From the NCBI RefSeq assembly GCF_021298855.1, contig NZ_JAJTHI010000007.1, positions 115,975 to 179,974 on the forward strand: a stretch of DNA of 64,000 nt. Direction: 5' to 3'. The stretch is from Gemmatimonas sp. (lineage in GTDB: Bacteria; Gemmatimonadota; Gemmatimonadetes; Gemmatimonadales; Gemmatimonadaceae). The notes under the pieces were generated by a model. The model did not search any database, had not been told where the DNA came from, and saw only the letters and a program-made list of their open reading frames with translations. The position numbers and the translations under genes were made by a program. Below are positions 43,766-51,977 of the stretch, piece after piece. Position 1 is the stretch's first letter. Each line of letters opens with the position of its first letter.

Positions 43766-46700
43766 CAGGGCACGGCCTCCGGTTGCACCCGCAGGCCGGT
43801 GAGTCCGCCCTGCGGACCGCGCGAAACGATCACCCGATACCGCTCGCGGCCGAACCACGCGTAGTACTCGGTTTCCACGTCGTCGCCAAGCGTCCGATGC
43901 GTGAGGTACTCCATGCGGGTGGGAGCGCCCTTGCCGCCCAGCAGGGATGTCACGGCCACCTTGAGCCGCGGAAAGATCGTCTGTCGCACGAAGGCGAAGT
44001 CGGTGAGTTCGAGCTGGCCGCCGGCGACCTTGGTGAGCATGCGCGCCACGTACGCGGTGGCCGCCGTATCGGGATCGGCGCGCGGCGTGGTCACCGGAGG
44101 CACCGGCGCCAGCGTGGTGTCGAAGAGCGCGGCCACCGCCGACGCGATCATCGCCGGCGCCATGGTCCGCGCGTTGGACAGCACCACGATGCTGAGATCA
44201 CTGCCGGTGTAGTAGGAGTTCTGGGTCACGAACCCCTGCCATGTCCCGCCGTGCTCGTACAGCGGCGCGCCACCCGCTTCGCCAATGAACCAGCCAAACC
44301 CATAGGGATGCGGGCGACCGCTGTTGAGCGTCATTGGCGTGAAGATGCGCCGCCAGCTCTCGGGGCTGAGTACGGTGCGGGCACGGACGACCCGGTTCCA
44401 CGCCAGCATGTCGCGCAACGACAGCAGCATCGATCCATCGGCGGTGGTGTTGAGCTGCGGTGCCACCCAGGTTGCATGTTCCCATCCCCCGGGCACGGGC
44501 ACGTATCCGCGCGCCCGATGCGGGATGACCTGACTCTCGGTGATGACCCGCACCGTGGGCATCCCCGCCGGCGTGAAGAGGCGCTGGCGCAGGTACGCGT
44601 GGTACGGCATGCCGCTGACGCGCGTCATGATGATGCCGAGCACCACGTAGCCGGTGTTCGAGTAGTTCCAGCGCGCACCAGGCGGGAACTCCAGCGGGAG
44701 CGCCGCCGCCATGCGCAGCAGATCGTCGTCGGTGTAGTCGCGCCGGTAGTCGAATCCGTCGCCGGTGTAGTCGGGCAATCCCGAGCTGTGGTCGAGCAGC
44801 TGGCGCAGCCGAATGGGCTCCCACGCGGCCGGCGCATTGGGCAGATAGCGGCGCACCGAGGCCTCGAGATCCAGTTTGCCGTCTTCCACCAGCGCCATGA
44901 TGCCGGCACTCGTGAACTGCTTGCCCATGGACCCCGACTGGAAGATCGTTTCCTCGGTCACGGGCGTCTGATGTTCGAGCTCCGCGACGCCGTACCCCCG
45001 TGCCAGCAGCACCTCTCCGCGGCGCATGACGGCCACCGCCACGCCCGGCGCGCGCAGCCGCTCCATCGTGTGGCGCACCACGGAGTCCACGGCGGCCATG
45101 GTGGGGGTGCCGGTGCGGCGCAGAGCCCATGGCAGGGTGAGCGGTGCCGCCGTTGGCCAGACGCGATCGAGCGTACCGCCGCGGTACAGCGTGCCGCCCT
45201 TCATCACGTACGCCACGTCGCGCGTGTGGCGAATGTCCTGCAGCGGATTCCCGTCGAGCACCACCAGATCGGCCACCTTCCCCGCTTCGAGGCTGCCCAG
45301 CTCCTGCTCGAGCCCCAGCGCGTACGCCCCTTCCATGGTCGCCACGCGCAACACGTCATGATTGTGCATGCCTCCGCGCGCAAGCAGGGCCATCTCCCAG
45401 TGGTTGGACAGCCCCTGCACTTCGCCGTGGCCGCCCAGTCCGATGTGGCCACCGGCGCGCAACACGGCCGCCGCGCCCGCCGCCACCTCGCGATCCTGGT
45501 AGTCCTCCGGGGGAAACCAGAGCAGCCGACTGGAGCTGCGCTGAAAGAGCTGGCCGTCGGGAAACCAGCGATCCACGCGCGCCTCCTCGTGCGGGCGCTC
45601 TTCGGCGAGGAGGCGAAACACCGGCAGCGCCGCGCCGAAGCTCACCACCAGCGTGGGCGTGTTCACGATGCCGGTGCGCGCGAACAGCTGGACGAGGTCA
45701 TCGTGGAGCGGCGCTTCCGGCACCGCGTGCTCCAGGCCACTGAAACCATCGATGGCATGCGTGATGTCTTCCTTGCCGTCGGCCGCCCCCTCCGTGGTGG
45801 GCATCATGCCCAGCTCACGCGCCGCCTCGATGAGCCATTGCCGCTGCTGGCGATTGCCCACCTGATAGGCCTTGATGTAGGGCGTGCGATATACGTCGCG
45901 GTAGCGCACCAGCGTGCGCCGCATGTCGTCGAGCGTCTGGGAGTCGATGCTGCCGAAGACACCCGGTCCCGTGGAGAAGACACGCGGACTCGCTACGCCA
46001 TCGGCCTCCACCATGTCGGCGACCGCGAAGATGTCGGGGGACACCTGCGGGTCGCGCACGGTGGTGACCCCCATGGCGAGATTGGCCAGCCCGTTGGTGG
46101 ATTCGGGCTGCGGCAAGTCGGCCACGGTGAGTGTGCCCTGCCCCGCCCCCCAGTGCGCATGGAGATCGATGTAGCCGGGCACGATGAACTTGCCGCGCAC
46201 GTCGATCACGCGCGCGGCGGCAGGCACGGGGCGTGCCTCACGCGGACCCACATGCACGATGCGACCATCGGTCACCTGCACATCGGCGTTGGCCACGACT
46301 TCCGTGCCGCGCATGGTGATGGCGGTCGCCCCGCGCAGGACAACGGTACCCATGGCGTTGGCGCGCGGCAGCGCCACGGGAACGGGCACGGCCACGCTGG
46401 TGCCGGCGGGTGCGGCGGTGCGTGCGGCAGGCCCGAGCCGCTCTGCCGCGCCCCCCTGAGCGGACACACGCACCTGCTGCGCATCGGCGGGTACACCACC
46501 GGGGGGTGCCGTGAGCGTGGAAGCGAGCGGCGCCATGGTGGCCGTGATGGACGTCCCGTCCTCGCTCCAGCGCGGCGCGTGCCAGAACGCTGCGGTGGTG
46601 CTGAGACGGACCGGCGTCCCTCGTCCGTCCGCCTGCATCTTCCACAGCGCTCCGCCCTCCTCATTCCAGGTCACATAGGCAATCCAGCGCCCATCGGGAG

Positions 46701-47922
46701 ACCACGCCGGCATGAACTCGCGCGCCTGCGGTGTACGCGTGAGCCGCTGCGGTGCCCCACCGTTCGCGCTGGTCGTCCAGATGCGCCCAAGGGCGGAGAA
46801 GGCCCGGCGGCCATCGCGGGCCGTGGCCACATGGTGCGCCACCCGCGCGCGCACGGCACCGGTATCGAGCCGCTGCGGCGTGCGCAGCGTGGGAGTCACG
46901 TCGAGTGCCACCTCGGCAGTGAACGGAATCACGGTATCGCTGCCGTCGCGCACGCCGAGTCGATGAATGCGGCCGCCGAAGGCCGCGTACAGCCAGCGAC
47001 CGTCGGGCGAGAACGCCGCATTCGGCAGCACATCGCGCGAGGCGCGCGCCTCCAGCTGATGACGGTCCACGGGATACGCGAGCCACCGCTCGGCGCCGGT
47101 GGCGAGATCGCGCGCCTTGAGCCCCGTGCGCCCCTCGCGCACGGTGCCGTAGACGAGCGTGCTCCCATCGGGGGAGAGCAACGGTTTCATGGCGGGCACG
47201 CCTTCCACCACGACCGGCGAGGGGGCGCCCCCGGCGGCCGGCAGGCGGAGAATGGCGCTGCCGGGGCCGTTGCGGCTGCCGTAGGGGCGCGGCGTGACGG
47301 AGCTGAACCAGACATGCTGGCCATCCGGGCTGGGCACGGGGCCGTAGGGACCGGGCGCCGGCGCCGAGACCAGCGGCTGCGCCGGTCCGTTGGTGTTCTC
47401 CAGCAGCCGGGTCCCTTCACCGCTGGCCACCTCGTAGCGCCAGAGCTCGGCCGCGCGGGTGGTGTAGGGCGTCGTCACCGTCACGACGATCGCGCGTCCA
47501 TCGCGCGTCCAGGCGGGCGACAGCATGCCGGCTCGCGGCAGGCGGGTGATCTGTCGCGCGCCGGACCCGTCGGCGTTGGCAATCCACACGTTGTCGGAGC
47601 CGCTCTCGTCGCTGATGTAGACCAGCTGGGCGCCCGTGGGCGAGTAGCGTGGCTGCGACTGGAACGCCCGCCCGGTCAGCAGCGGCTGGGCGCGACCGCC
47701 GGCCACCGGCAGGGTATACAGCTCACCGAGCAGTTCGAAGACGAGGGTGCGACCATCGGGACTGACGTCGAGCGACACCCAGGTGCCTTCGGTGGTGGTG
47801 AAGGCGATCGTGCGCGACGGGGGCGCGACGGCCGGCGCCGGTTGTGCCTGCACGCGCGAGGCCCCGATCGCCAGCGCGGTGAGCATGAGGGCAGCGGTCG
47901 ACACTGCAGCACGGTATGGCAT
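43765..47922 (-). CDS. Three-part fusion: TolB-like beta-propeller, amidohydrolase, serine beta-lactamase-fold hydrolase
   Basis: 1385 residues with a signal peptide (LTALAIGASRVQAQ). Residues 35-510 hold repeated PD40 blades (LDVSPDGRTLVF, YSPTGAQLVYISDE, WSPDGRWIAYV). Residues 523-930 form an amidohydrolase: ITMRGTEVV, VPGYIDLHAHWG (about 590), GVTTVRDPQ, LGGHGEVQG (about 834) and KVADLVVLDGNPL. Residues 945-1285 are a class C/S12-type domain: SxxK in SGSMGKQF (about 997), YxN in WNYSNTGY (about 1087) and HGGTW (about 1224). A further 100 residues end the protein. Propeller-amidohydrolase proteins are known in secreted enzymes; the added S12 domain is unusual. It lies 12 bp after the TetR gene and overlaps the deacylase start. 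Confidence 0.9.
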   Translation of the reverse strand: MPYRAAVSTAALMLTALAIGASRVQAQPAPAVAPPSRTIAFTTTEGTWVSLDVSPDGRTLVFELLGELYTLPVAGGRAQPLLTGRAFQSQPRYSPTGAQLVYISDESGSDNVWIANADGSGARQITRLPRAGMLSPAWTRDGRAIVVTVTTPYTTRAAELWRYEVASGEGTRLLENTNGPAQPLVSAPAPGPYGPVPSPDGQHVWFSSVTPRPYGSRNGPGSAILRLPAAGGAPSPVVVEGVPAMKPLLSPDGSTLVYGTVREGRTGLKARDLATGAERWLAYPVDRHQLEARASRDVLPNAAFSPDGRWLYAAFGGRIHRLGVRDGSDTVIPFTAEVALDVTPTLRTPQRLDTGAVRARVAHHVATARDGRRAFSALGRIWTTSANGGAPQRLTRTPQAREFMPAWSPDGRWIAYVTWNEEGGALWKMQADGRGTPVRLSTTAAFWHAPRWSEDGTSITATMAPLASTLTAPPGGVPADAQQVRVSAQGGAAERLGPAARTAAPAGTSVAVPVPVALPRANAMGTVVLRGATAITMRGTEVVANADVQVTDGRIVHVGPREARPVPAAARVIDVRGKFIVPGYIDLHAHWGAGQGTLTVADLPQPESTNGLANLAMGVTTVRDPQVSPDIFAVADMVEADGVASPRVFSTGPGVFGSIDSQTLDDMRRTLVRYRDVYRTPYIKAYQVGNRQQRQWLIEAARELGMMPTTEGAADGKEDITHAIDGFSGLEHAVPEAPLHDDLVQLFARTGIVNTPTLVVSFGAALPVFRLLAEERPHEEARVDRWFPDGQLFQRSSSRLLWFPPEDYQDREVAAGAAAVLRAGGHIGLGGHGEVQGLSNHWEMALLARGGMHNHDVLRVATMEGAYALGLEQELGSLEAGKVADLVVLDGNPLQDIRHTRDVAYVMKGGTLYRGGTLDRVWPTAAPLTLPWALRRTGTPTMAAVDSVVRHTMERLRAPGVAVAVMRRGEVLLARGYGVAELEHQTPVTEETIFQSGSMGKQFTSAGIMALVEDGKLDLEASVRRYLPNAPAAWEPIRLRQLLDHSSGLPDYTGDGFDYRRDYTDDDLLRMAAALPLEFPPGARWNYSNTGYVVLGIIMTRVSGMPYHAYLRQRLFTPAGMPTVRVITESQVIPHRARGYVPVPGGWEHATWVAPQLNTTADGSMLLSLRDMLAWNRVVRARTVLSPESWRRIFTPMTLNSGRPHPYGFGWFIGEAGGAPLYEHGGTWQGFVTQNSYYTGSDLSIVVLSNARTMAPAMIASAVAALFDTTLAPVPPVTTPRADPDTAATAYVARMLTKVAGGQLELTDFAFVRQTIFPRLKVAVTSLLGGKGAPTRMEYLTHRTLGDDVETEYYAWFGRERYRVIVSRGPQGGLTGLRVQPEAVP

Positions 47923-47934
47923 GGAGAACTCCGA

Positions 47935-48531
47935 TCACCCGGTGACGAGACGACGGACCTGTTCGCGCGCGAAGGATTCCTGCCACTCGGCACTGGGTGA
48001 GGGGGACGTCATGACGACGTGAATCGACAACCCCTCCACGAAAAGGGCGAGCGCCCGGCCGATCCCGACGACGTCGGCGTCGCCGGGGATGTCGCCCGTC
48101 TCCCGGAGCGGGGCCACGACATCGCGGTAGAGATCGTACCACCGGCCCATGCGGCGCTCCTGCAGGCGCCGCAGGGCCGGCGACCCCACGGCACTCCCGA
48201 AGAACGCCACCAGCAGGCGCCACAGCCGGCGACGCTCCTGATCGAGGGGCAACGCCGCCGCCACCACGGCCTGGACGCGTTCCAGACCGGGTGGCCCCAC
48301 GGCCGCTGCACAGGCCCGGGCATACGTGGCATCGAAGGCCCGATCCTTGGTGTGCCGCAGCAGCGCATCCTTCGAGGCGAAGTAGTGCGTGAGCACCCCC
48401 GTCGTGACACCCAGCGCGGCCGCCACGCGGCGCATGGTCACCTGCTCCAGGCCATGGGTCGCGATCAGCTGTGCCGCCATGTCGGCAATGGCTTCACGTC
48501 GCGCCGCATGGTCGCCGCGCGGGCGACTCAC
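47935..48531 (-). CDS. TetR/AcrR-family regulator (BetI-like)
   Basis: 198 residues from GTG 48531. The HTH lies at residues 11-57: AIADMAAQLIATHGLEQVTM, RRVAAALGVTTGVLTHYFAS, KDALL. The C-terminal half resembles the BetI-type ligand domain. It is the first gene of an operon: the fusion gene starts 12 bp after its stop. A perfect palindrome 38 bp upstream of the start is the probable operator, so autoregulation and control of the entire operon are likely. Confidence 0.93.
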   Translation of the reverse strand: MSRPRGDHAARREAIADMAAQLIATHGLEQVTMRRVAAALGVTTGVLTHYFASKDALLRHTKDRAFDATYARACAAAVGPPGLERVQAVVAAALPLDQERRRLWRLLVAFFGSAVGSPALRRLQERRMGRWYDLYRDVVAPLRETGDIPGDADVVGIGRALALFVEGLSIHVVMTSPSPSAEWQESFAREQVRRLVTG

Positions 48532-48568
48532 CGGCGTGAGGGCAGGCGGGCCGGACGATCCTTGATTC

Positions 48569-48586
48569 GCATAACGACGGTTATGC
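48569..48586. promoter_or_regulatory. Probable TetR operator
   Basis: GCATAAC-GACG-GTTATGC, a perfect 7-bp inverted repeat in an AT-richer patch between the copper-oxygenase gene end and the TetR start. Size and spacing fit a TetR dimer site. Confidence 0.65.
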
Positions 48587-48652
48587 TAACGCGCCCCTCC
48601 GCCCCTGTCCATCGCCGGTGGCACCGTGCCCGGCCGCGGCACGACGGGGGGC

Positions 48653-50035
48653 TCAGTAGGCGTAACCGAAAATGATGTTCATCTCGTCGGTGCTGAGCAG
48701 CCCGAACCCCACCGCCCGGTCGGTCGTGTTGTGGTAGGTGACCACGGAGACCAGCGCGTCCCCGGCTTCGAGGACGATGGGCGTGGGGAAATTGATGAAC
48801 GCCGGGTGTTCCCAATCGGTGTTCACATACACGCTGCTCTCGGTGCCGTTGGCGCGCAGCACGCGAATCTCGAAGCGCTCGCCCAGGGCGTGCATGTGCG
48901 ACGTGAGCCCCAGCACGGTCGTGCGGGCCGGCGTACGAAACACCGTGCGAATGGTGGTGCGCTGCCGCGCCGGCAGGGTGAAGCTGGTGTTGGCCAGGTT
49001 GAGAGTGCGCGCCTCGATGCGTACGGCACTGCGATCCACGGTGTACAGGTTGGCCGCCGCCTGACCAGGGAACGGCGCCGGTGACGTGTTCACGTAATGC
49101 ACGTTCAGGTCGATGGCCGCATTGGGGGGCAGACGCAGCGCCACCCCGGGCGGGAATCGGTAATCGAACTCCGGCGTCATGGCGCCGGCAAAGAACACGT
49201 GGCAGGCCATCGGCAGCATGTTCACGGCGATCGGTATCCCCTCGGCCGTCCGCAGATCACGGACGACGTTGGCCGGTGGCCGCAGGTTGCACGGAAACGT
49301 GGTGCGCGACTCGTCGAAGGTGTACAGCAGCAGGTGATGACTGCCGGGACGCATGCGCGATTCGATGCGCGACACGTACAGTGCCTCCCGATTGCCCAAC
49401 GTGCGGTACAGAAACAGCTCCCGTTCGTTGCGCGGCGGCACCGGGAAGCTGTCCACGGTCAGTTGCAGCCCGGCACCGGGCGCTGGCGGCGCCAACGGCG
49501 TGAAGCTGGCCACCTGCAGCCGGGCATCACGCAGGATGGTGGTGTCCACCACGTGCCCCGTGCGAGGCGCCCCCGCTTCGATCCAGCGGCGCACGTACTC
49601 CAGCTGCCCCATGCTGAGCCCCTGCGTGGTGCCCATGGGCATGAGGTTGCCGTAGTCGGCACTGTGGTGGCCGGGGATCCACGCGAGCTTGTGGTACAGC
49701 AGGGAGCTGTCGGCACGGAAGGGCCTGATGCGCGGCAGGCCATCCGCTCGCGCCCGCGGATGGACCGACGGGACATTCAGCATCTGCTGGTAGCTGGAAT
49801 CCGCCGACAGCACCAACCCGGACTGCCGCGCACCGCTGCTGCCGCTGCGGTGACACCCGGCGCAGCTTGGCTCGATGATGGTGCGCTGGATGCGGGCGAA
49901 TGTCCCGTCGGCCAGCGGAGCGACGGCGGTACCACCGGCATCCCCGCCGGAACAGGCGGACAGCACGACCAGCATGCCGGCGGCGCGTACGCGCCACCCG
50001 CTGCGAGGAGGGCAAACACCGGACAGGCTGGGCAT
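48653..50035 (-). CDS. Cytochrome c / copper type II ascorbate-dependent monooxygenase-like fusion (lipoprotein)
   Basis: 460 residues with a lipobox (LVVLSAC). One heme motif CAGCH (about residue 58) in a short cytochrome-like segment, with a possible Met ligand in LMPMGTT. The C-terminal two-domain part resembles PHM/DBM copper enzymes: SHHLLLYT (about 232), NVHYVN, TSHMHALGERFEI (about 380) and the terminal DEMNIIFGYAY (Met near 452), which supply the two copper sites. Members hydroxylate C-H bonds using O2; the attached heme could deliver electrons. Alternative start at 49975. No gene-level partner is evident. Confidence 0.85.
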   Translation of the reverse strand: MPSLSGVCPPRSGWRVRAAGMLVVLSACSGGDAGGTAVAPLADGTFARIQRTIIEPSCAGCHRSGSSGARQSGLVLSADSSYQQMLNVPSVHPRARADGLPRIRPFRADSSLLYHKLAWIPGHHSADYGNLMPMGTTQGLSMGQLEYVRRWIEAGAPRTGHVVDTTILRDARLQVASFTPLAPPAPGAGLQLTVDSFPVPPRNERELFLYRTLGNREALYVSRIESRMRPGSHHLLLYTFDESRTTFPCNLRPPANVVRDLRTAEGIPIAVNMLPMACHVFFAGAMTPEFDYRFPPGVALRLPPNAAIDLNVHYVNTSPAPFPGQAAANLYTVDRSAVRIEARTLNLANTSFTLPARQRTTIRTVFRTPARTTVLGLTSHMHALGERFEIRVLRANGTESSVYVNTDWEHPAFINFPTPIVLEAGDALVSVVTYHNTTDRAVGFGLLSTDEMNIIFGYAY

Positions 50036-50138
50036 ACGCGCATGCTACGGCGTGCGGCGCGACTCGGCAATGCACGAGGCGGGCGCGCACGAATCTTCCC
50101 GTTCGGGGTATTGCTCGCCATCCTTTTCCGTACCCTTC

Positions 50139-51044
50139 ATGCCCGACGCGACAGTCCATCACAGTCCGAACACCGGGTTCAACACCCGCGGCGGTGCCGA
50201 GAAGGACGGGGCGCTGGTGGACCCCGTGCCCCGCCGCTCCCGAGGGGTGCGGCGCGTGGAGGCGCGCGCCTTCACCGCCGCGGTGGCGGCCGGCAGCATA
50301 CTCCTCCTCGGCGGCTGCTCCATGGACAGTACCGAGGAGCGGCGGCTGGGCGCCGAGGCGGCGGCGGAGATCGAACGACGCGTCCGGGTGGTGGACGATG
50401 CGGCGGCAACACGGGCGCTCACAACCATCGGCAACGCCATCGTGCAGGCCGGCGGTCCGGTGGCGTATCCGTACACCTTTCGCATCGTGCGCGATTCATC
50501 GGTGAACGCCTTTGCCCTGCCGGGCGGCTTTGTCTACGTGCATACCGGTCTGCTGCGCAACGTCCGCGATGTGGCCGAGCTGGCCGGTGTGCTCGGCCAC
50601 GAAGTGGCACACGCGCGGCTCTCACACGGGGCGCGGCAGGCGCGCACGCAGCAGGGGCTGTCGGCTGCCGTGACCGTGGTGTGCCTGTTCACGGGACTCT
50701 GTGACTCGGGGGTGTCGCAGGTGGCCATCAACCTGGGCGCGAACGCGCTCACTGCCAAGTTCAGCCGCACCGACGAGCTGCAGGCCGATTCGGCCGGAAT
50801 CGTGTACACGACGCGTGCCGGCGTCGACCCGCGCGGTATGGTGCGGTTCTTCGCACGCCTGCGCGAGGAGTCGGGTCACATGCCCGCCTATCTCGAATGG
50901 GTCTCCACGCACCCCATGGAAGGCACCCGCATCGAGCAGGCCGAGCGGCTGATCGGCCCCGCCGGGCCGCAGCGTACGCCCGCCGCGCTCGCGACGGCCT
51001 TTGCCGTGCTGCGGGCGCGGTACGGCGAGGCGGGTAACCGGTAG
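50139..51044 (+). CDS. M48-family metalloprotease lipoprotein
   Basis: 301 residues from ATG 50139, with the N-terminal basic stretch preceding a lipobox (LLLGGC). The zinc motif is HEVAHARLSH, with the third ligand in RTDELQADSAG; ALPGGFVYVHTGLL upstream is typical of BepA/LoiP-type proteases that degrade misassembled outer-membrane proteins. The lipobox lies about 60 residues in, later than usual, so a later start is possible. Divergent from the copper enzyme (103 bp). Confidence 0.9.
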   Translation: MPDATVHHSPNTGFNTRGGAEKDGALVDPVPRRSRGVRRVEARAFTAAVAAGSILLLGGCSMDSTEERRLGAEAAAEIERRVRVVDDAAATRALTTIGNAIVQAGGPVAYPYTFRIVRDSSVNAFALPGGFVYVHTGLLRNVRDVAELAGVLGHEVAHARLSHGARQARTQQGLSAAVTVVCLFTGLCDSGVSQVAINLGANALTAKFSRTDELQADSAGIVYTTRAGVDPRGMVRFFARLREESGHMPAYLEWVSTHPMEGTRIEQAERLIGPAGPQRTPAALATAFAVLRARYGEAGNR

Positions 51045-51056
51045 CCGAACGCGCCC

Positions 51057-51956
51057 CTAGGTCGCGAGCGCGTGCGCGATCGCGGCCACGAGTCGTCCGC
51101 GCAGCTGGTGCGCCTGCGCACTCAGCGCCCGCTGCCGCCGCTGGTACTCGTCGCGCCCCGCCGCGGTCTCGATGCAGAGGGGCTCCACCCCGAACCCGCG
51201 CAGATCGTACGGCCCTGCCTGCATATCCAGCACTCGCAGGGCCATGGCCAGCGCGAAACAGTCGGCGAGCAGATCGCTCCCGACCCAGGGCATGCACGTG
51301 TACGCCCAGCGGTAAAGGTCCATGTTGGCGTGAATGCACCCGGGCTGCTCGGCATCGGCGCGCGTGTCCCACGCGAGCGGCAGCCGGTTGAGCGGCTTCG
51401 CCGCCGGCGCGAAGAAGCGGAACGCATCGAAGTGACTGCACGCCACCGGGCGGCTCTCCACGAAGGCGTCGATTTCCGGTTGCGGCAGGCGCAGCGGCGC
51501 CACGCCGGCGTGCCGGATCTCGTGTCCGCCGTACACCATGGCCCATTCGTGCAGGCCGTAGCACCCGAACTGCGCCGGGCGGTCATGAATCGCCCGCAGC
51601 AGCGCCAGCACCTCGGCCATCGTTGCGCGCGTGCCGGCCGACATGCCGGCCGGCGCCCGATGCAGGGTGCCGTCGCCGACACGATACACCGGCGCCGTGA
51701 ACCGCTCCCGGGCCTCCGCACTGTCGGCCATGGCCTCGTGCGGGTCAGGGTGCCATGCCTCCAGCTTCGCTGCGGAGTAGCGGTAATACTGGAAGAGAAA
51801 GTCGTGCACCGGATGCGAGGCCCCGCGGGCCCGTCGTTCCCGACGCGGCCCGGTGTACACCTGCACCCTGGCGAGATGCGCGGCGGCGCGCGCCTGCCAG
51901 TCGGCGGTGGACAGGACGACGGCGGACGACGGCAACACGGTCGGCATCGCGGACAT
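51057..51956 (-). CDS. Uncharacterised conserved protein (often labelled 3-methyladenine DNA glycosylase)
   Basis: 299 residues. Motifs VHDFLFQYYRYSAAKLEAWH, GCYGLHEWAMVYGGHEIRH, SHFDAFRFFAPAA and CIHANMDLYRWAYTCMPWVG recall a family that is frequently called 3-methyladenine DNA glycosylase in actinobacterial annotations, without a known active-site match that I can see. Many conserved His, Trp and Tyr residues suggest an enzyme or metal site. Cytosolic. 21 bp upstream of the pseudouridine synthase gene stop on the same strand is the next gene, so they may be an operon. Confidence 0.7.
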   Translation of the reverse strand: MSAMPTVLPSSAVVLSTADWQARAAAHLARVQVYTGPRRERRARGASHPVHDFLFQYYRYSAAKLEAWHPDPHEAMADSAEARERFTAPVYRVGDGTLHRAPAGMSAGTRATMAEVLALLRAIHDRPAQFGCYGLHEWAMVYGGHEIRHAGVAPLRLPQPEIDAFVESRPVACSHFDAFRFFAPAAKPLNRLPLAWDTRADAEQPGCIHANMDLYRWAYTCMPWVGSDLLADCFALAMALRVLDMQAGPYDLRGFGVEPLCIETAAGRDEYQRRQRALSAQAHQLRGRLVAAIAHALAT

Positions 51957-51977
51957 GCTGCAAGTTATCGCGTGCCG

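Noticed and set aside
43783..48000. Very long open frame (about 1400 codons) on the plus strand opposite the fusion gene
   Set aside because: Its translation is Arg/His/Gly-rich with no domain pattern; a mirror effect of high-GC codon use. The minus frame has three recognisable domains.
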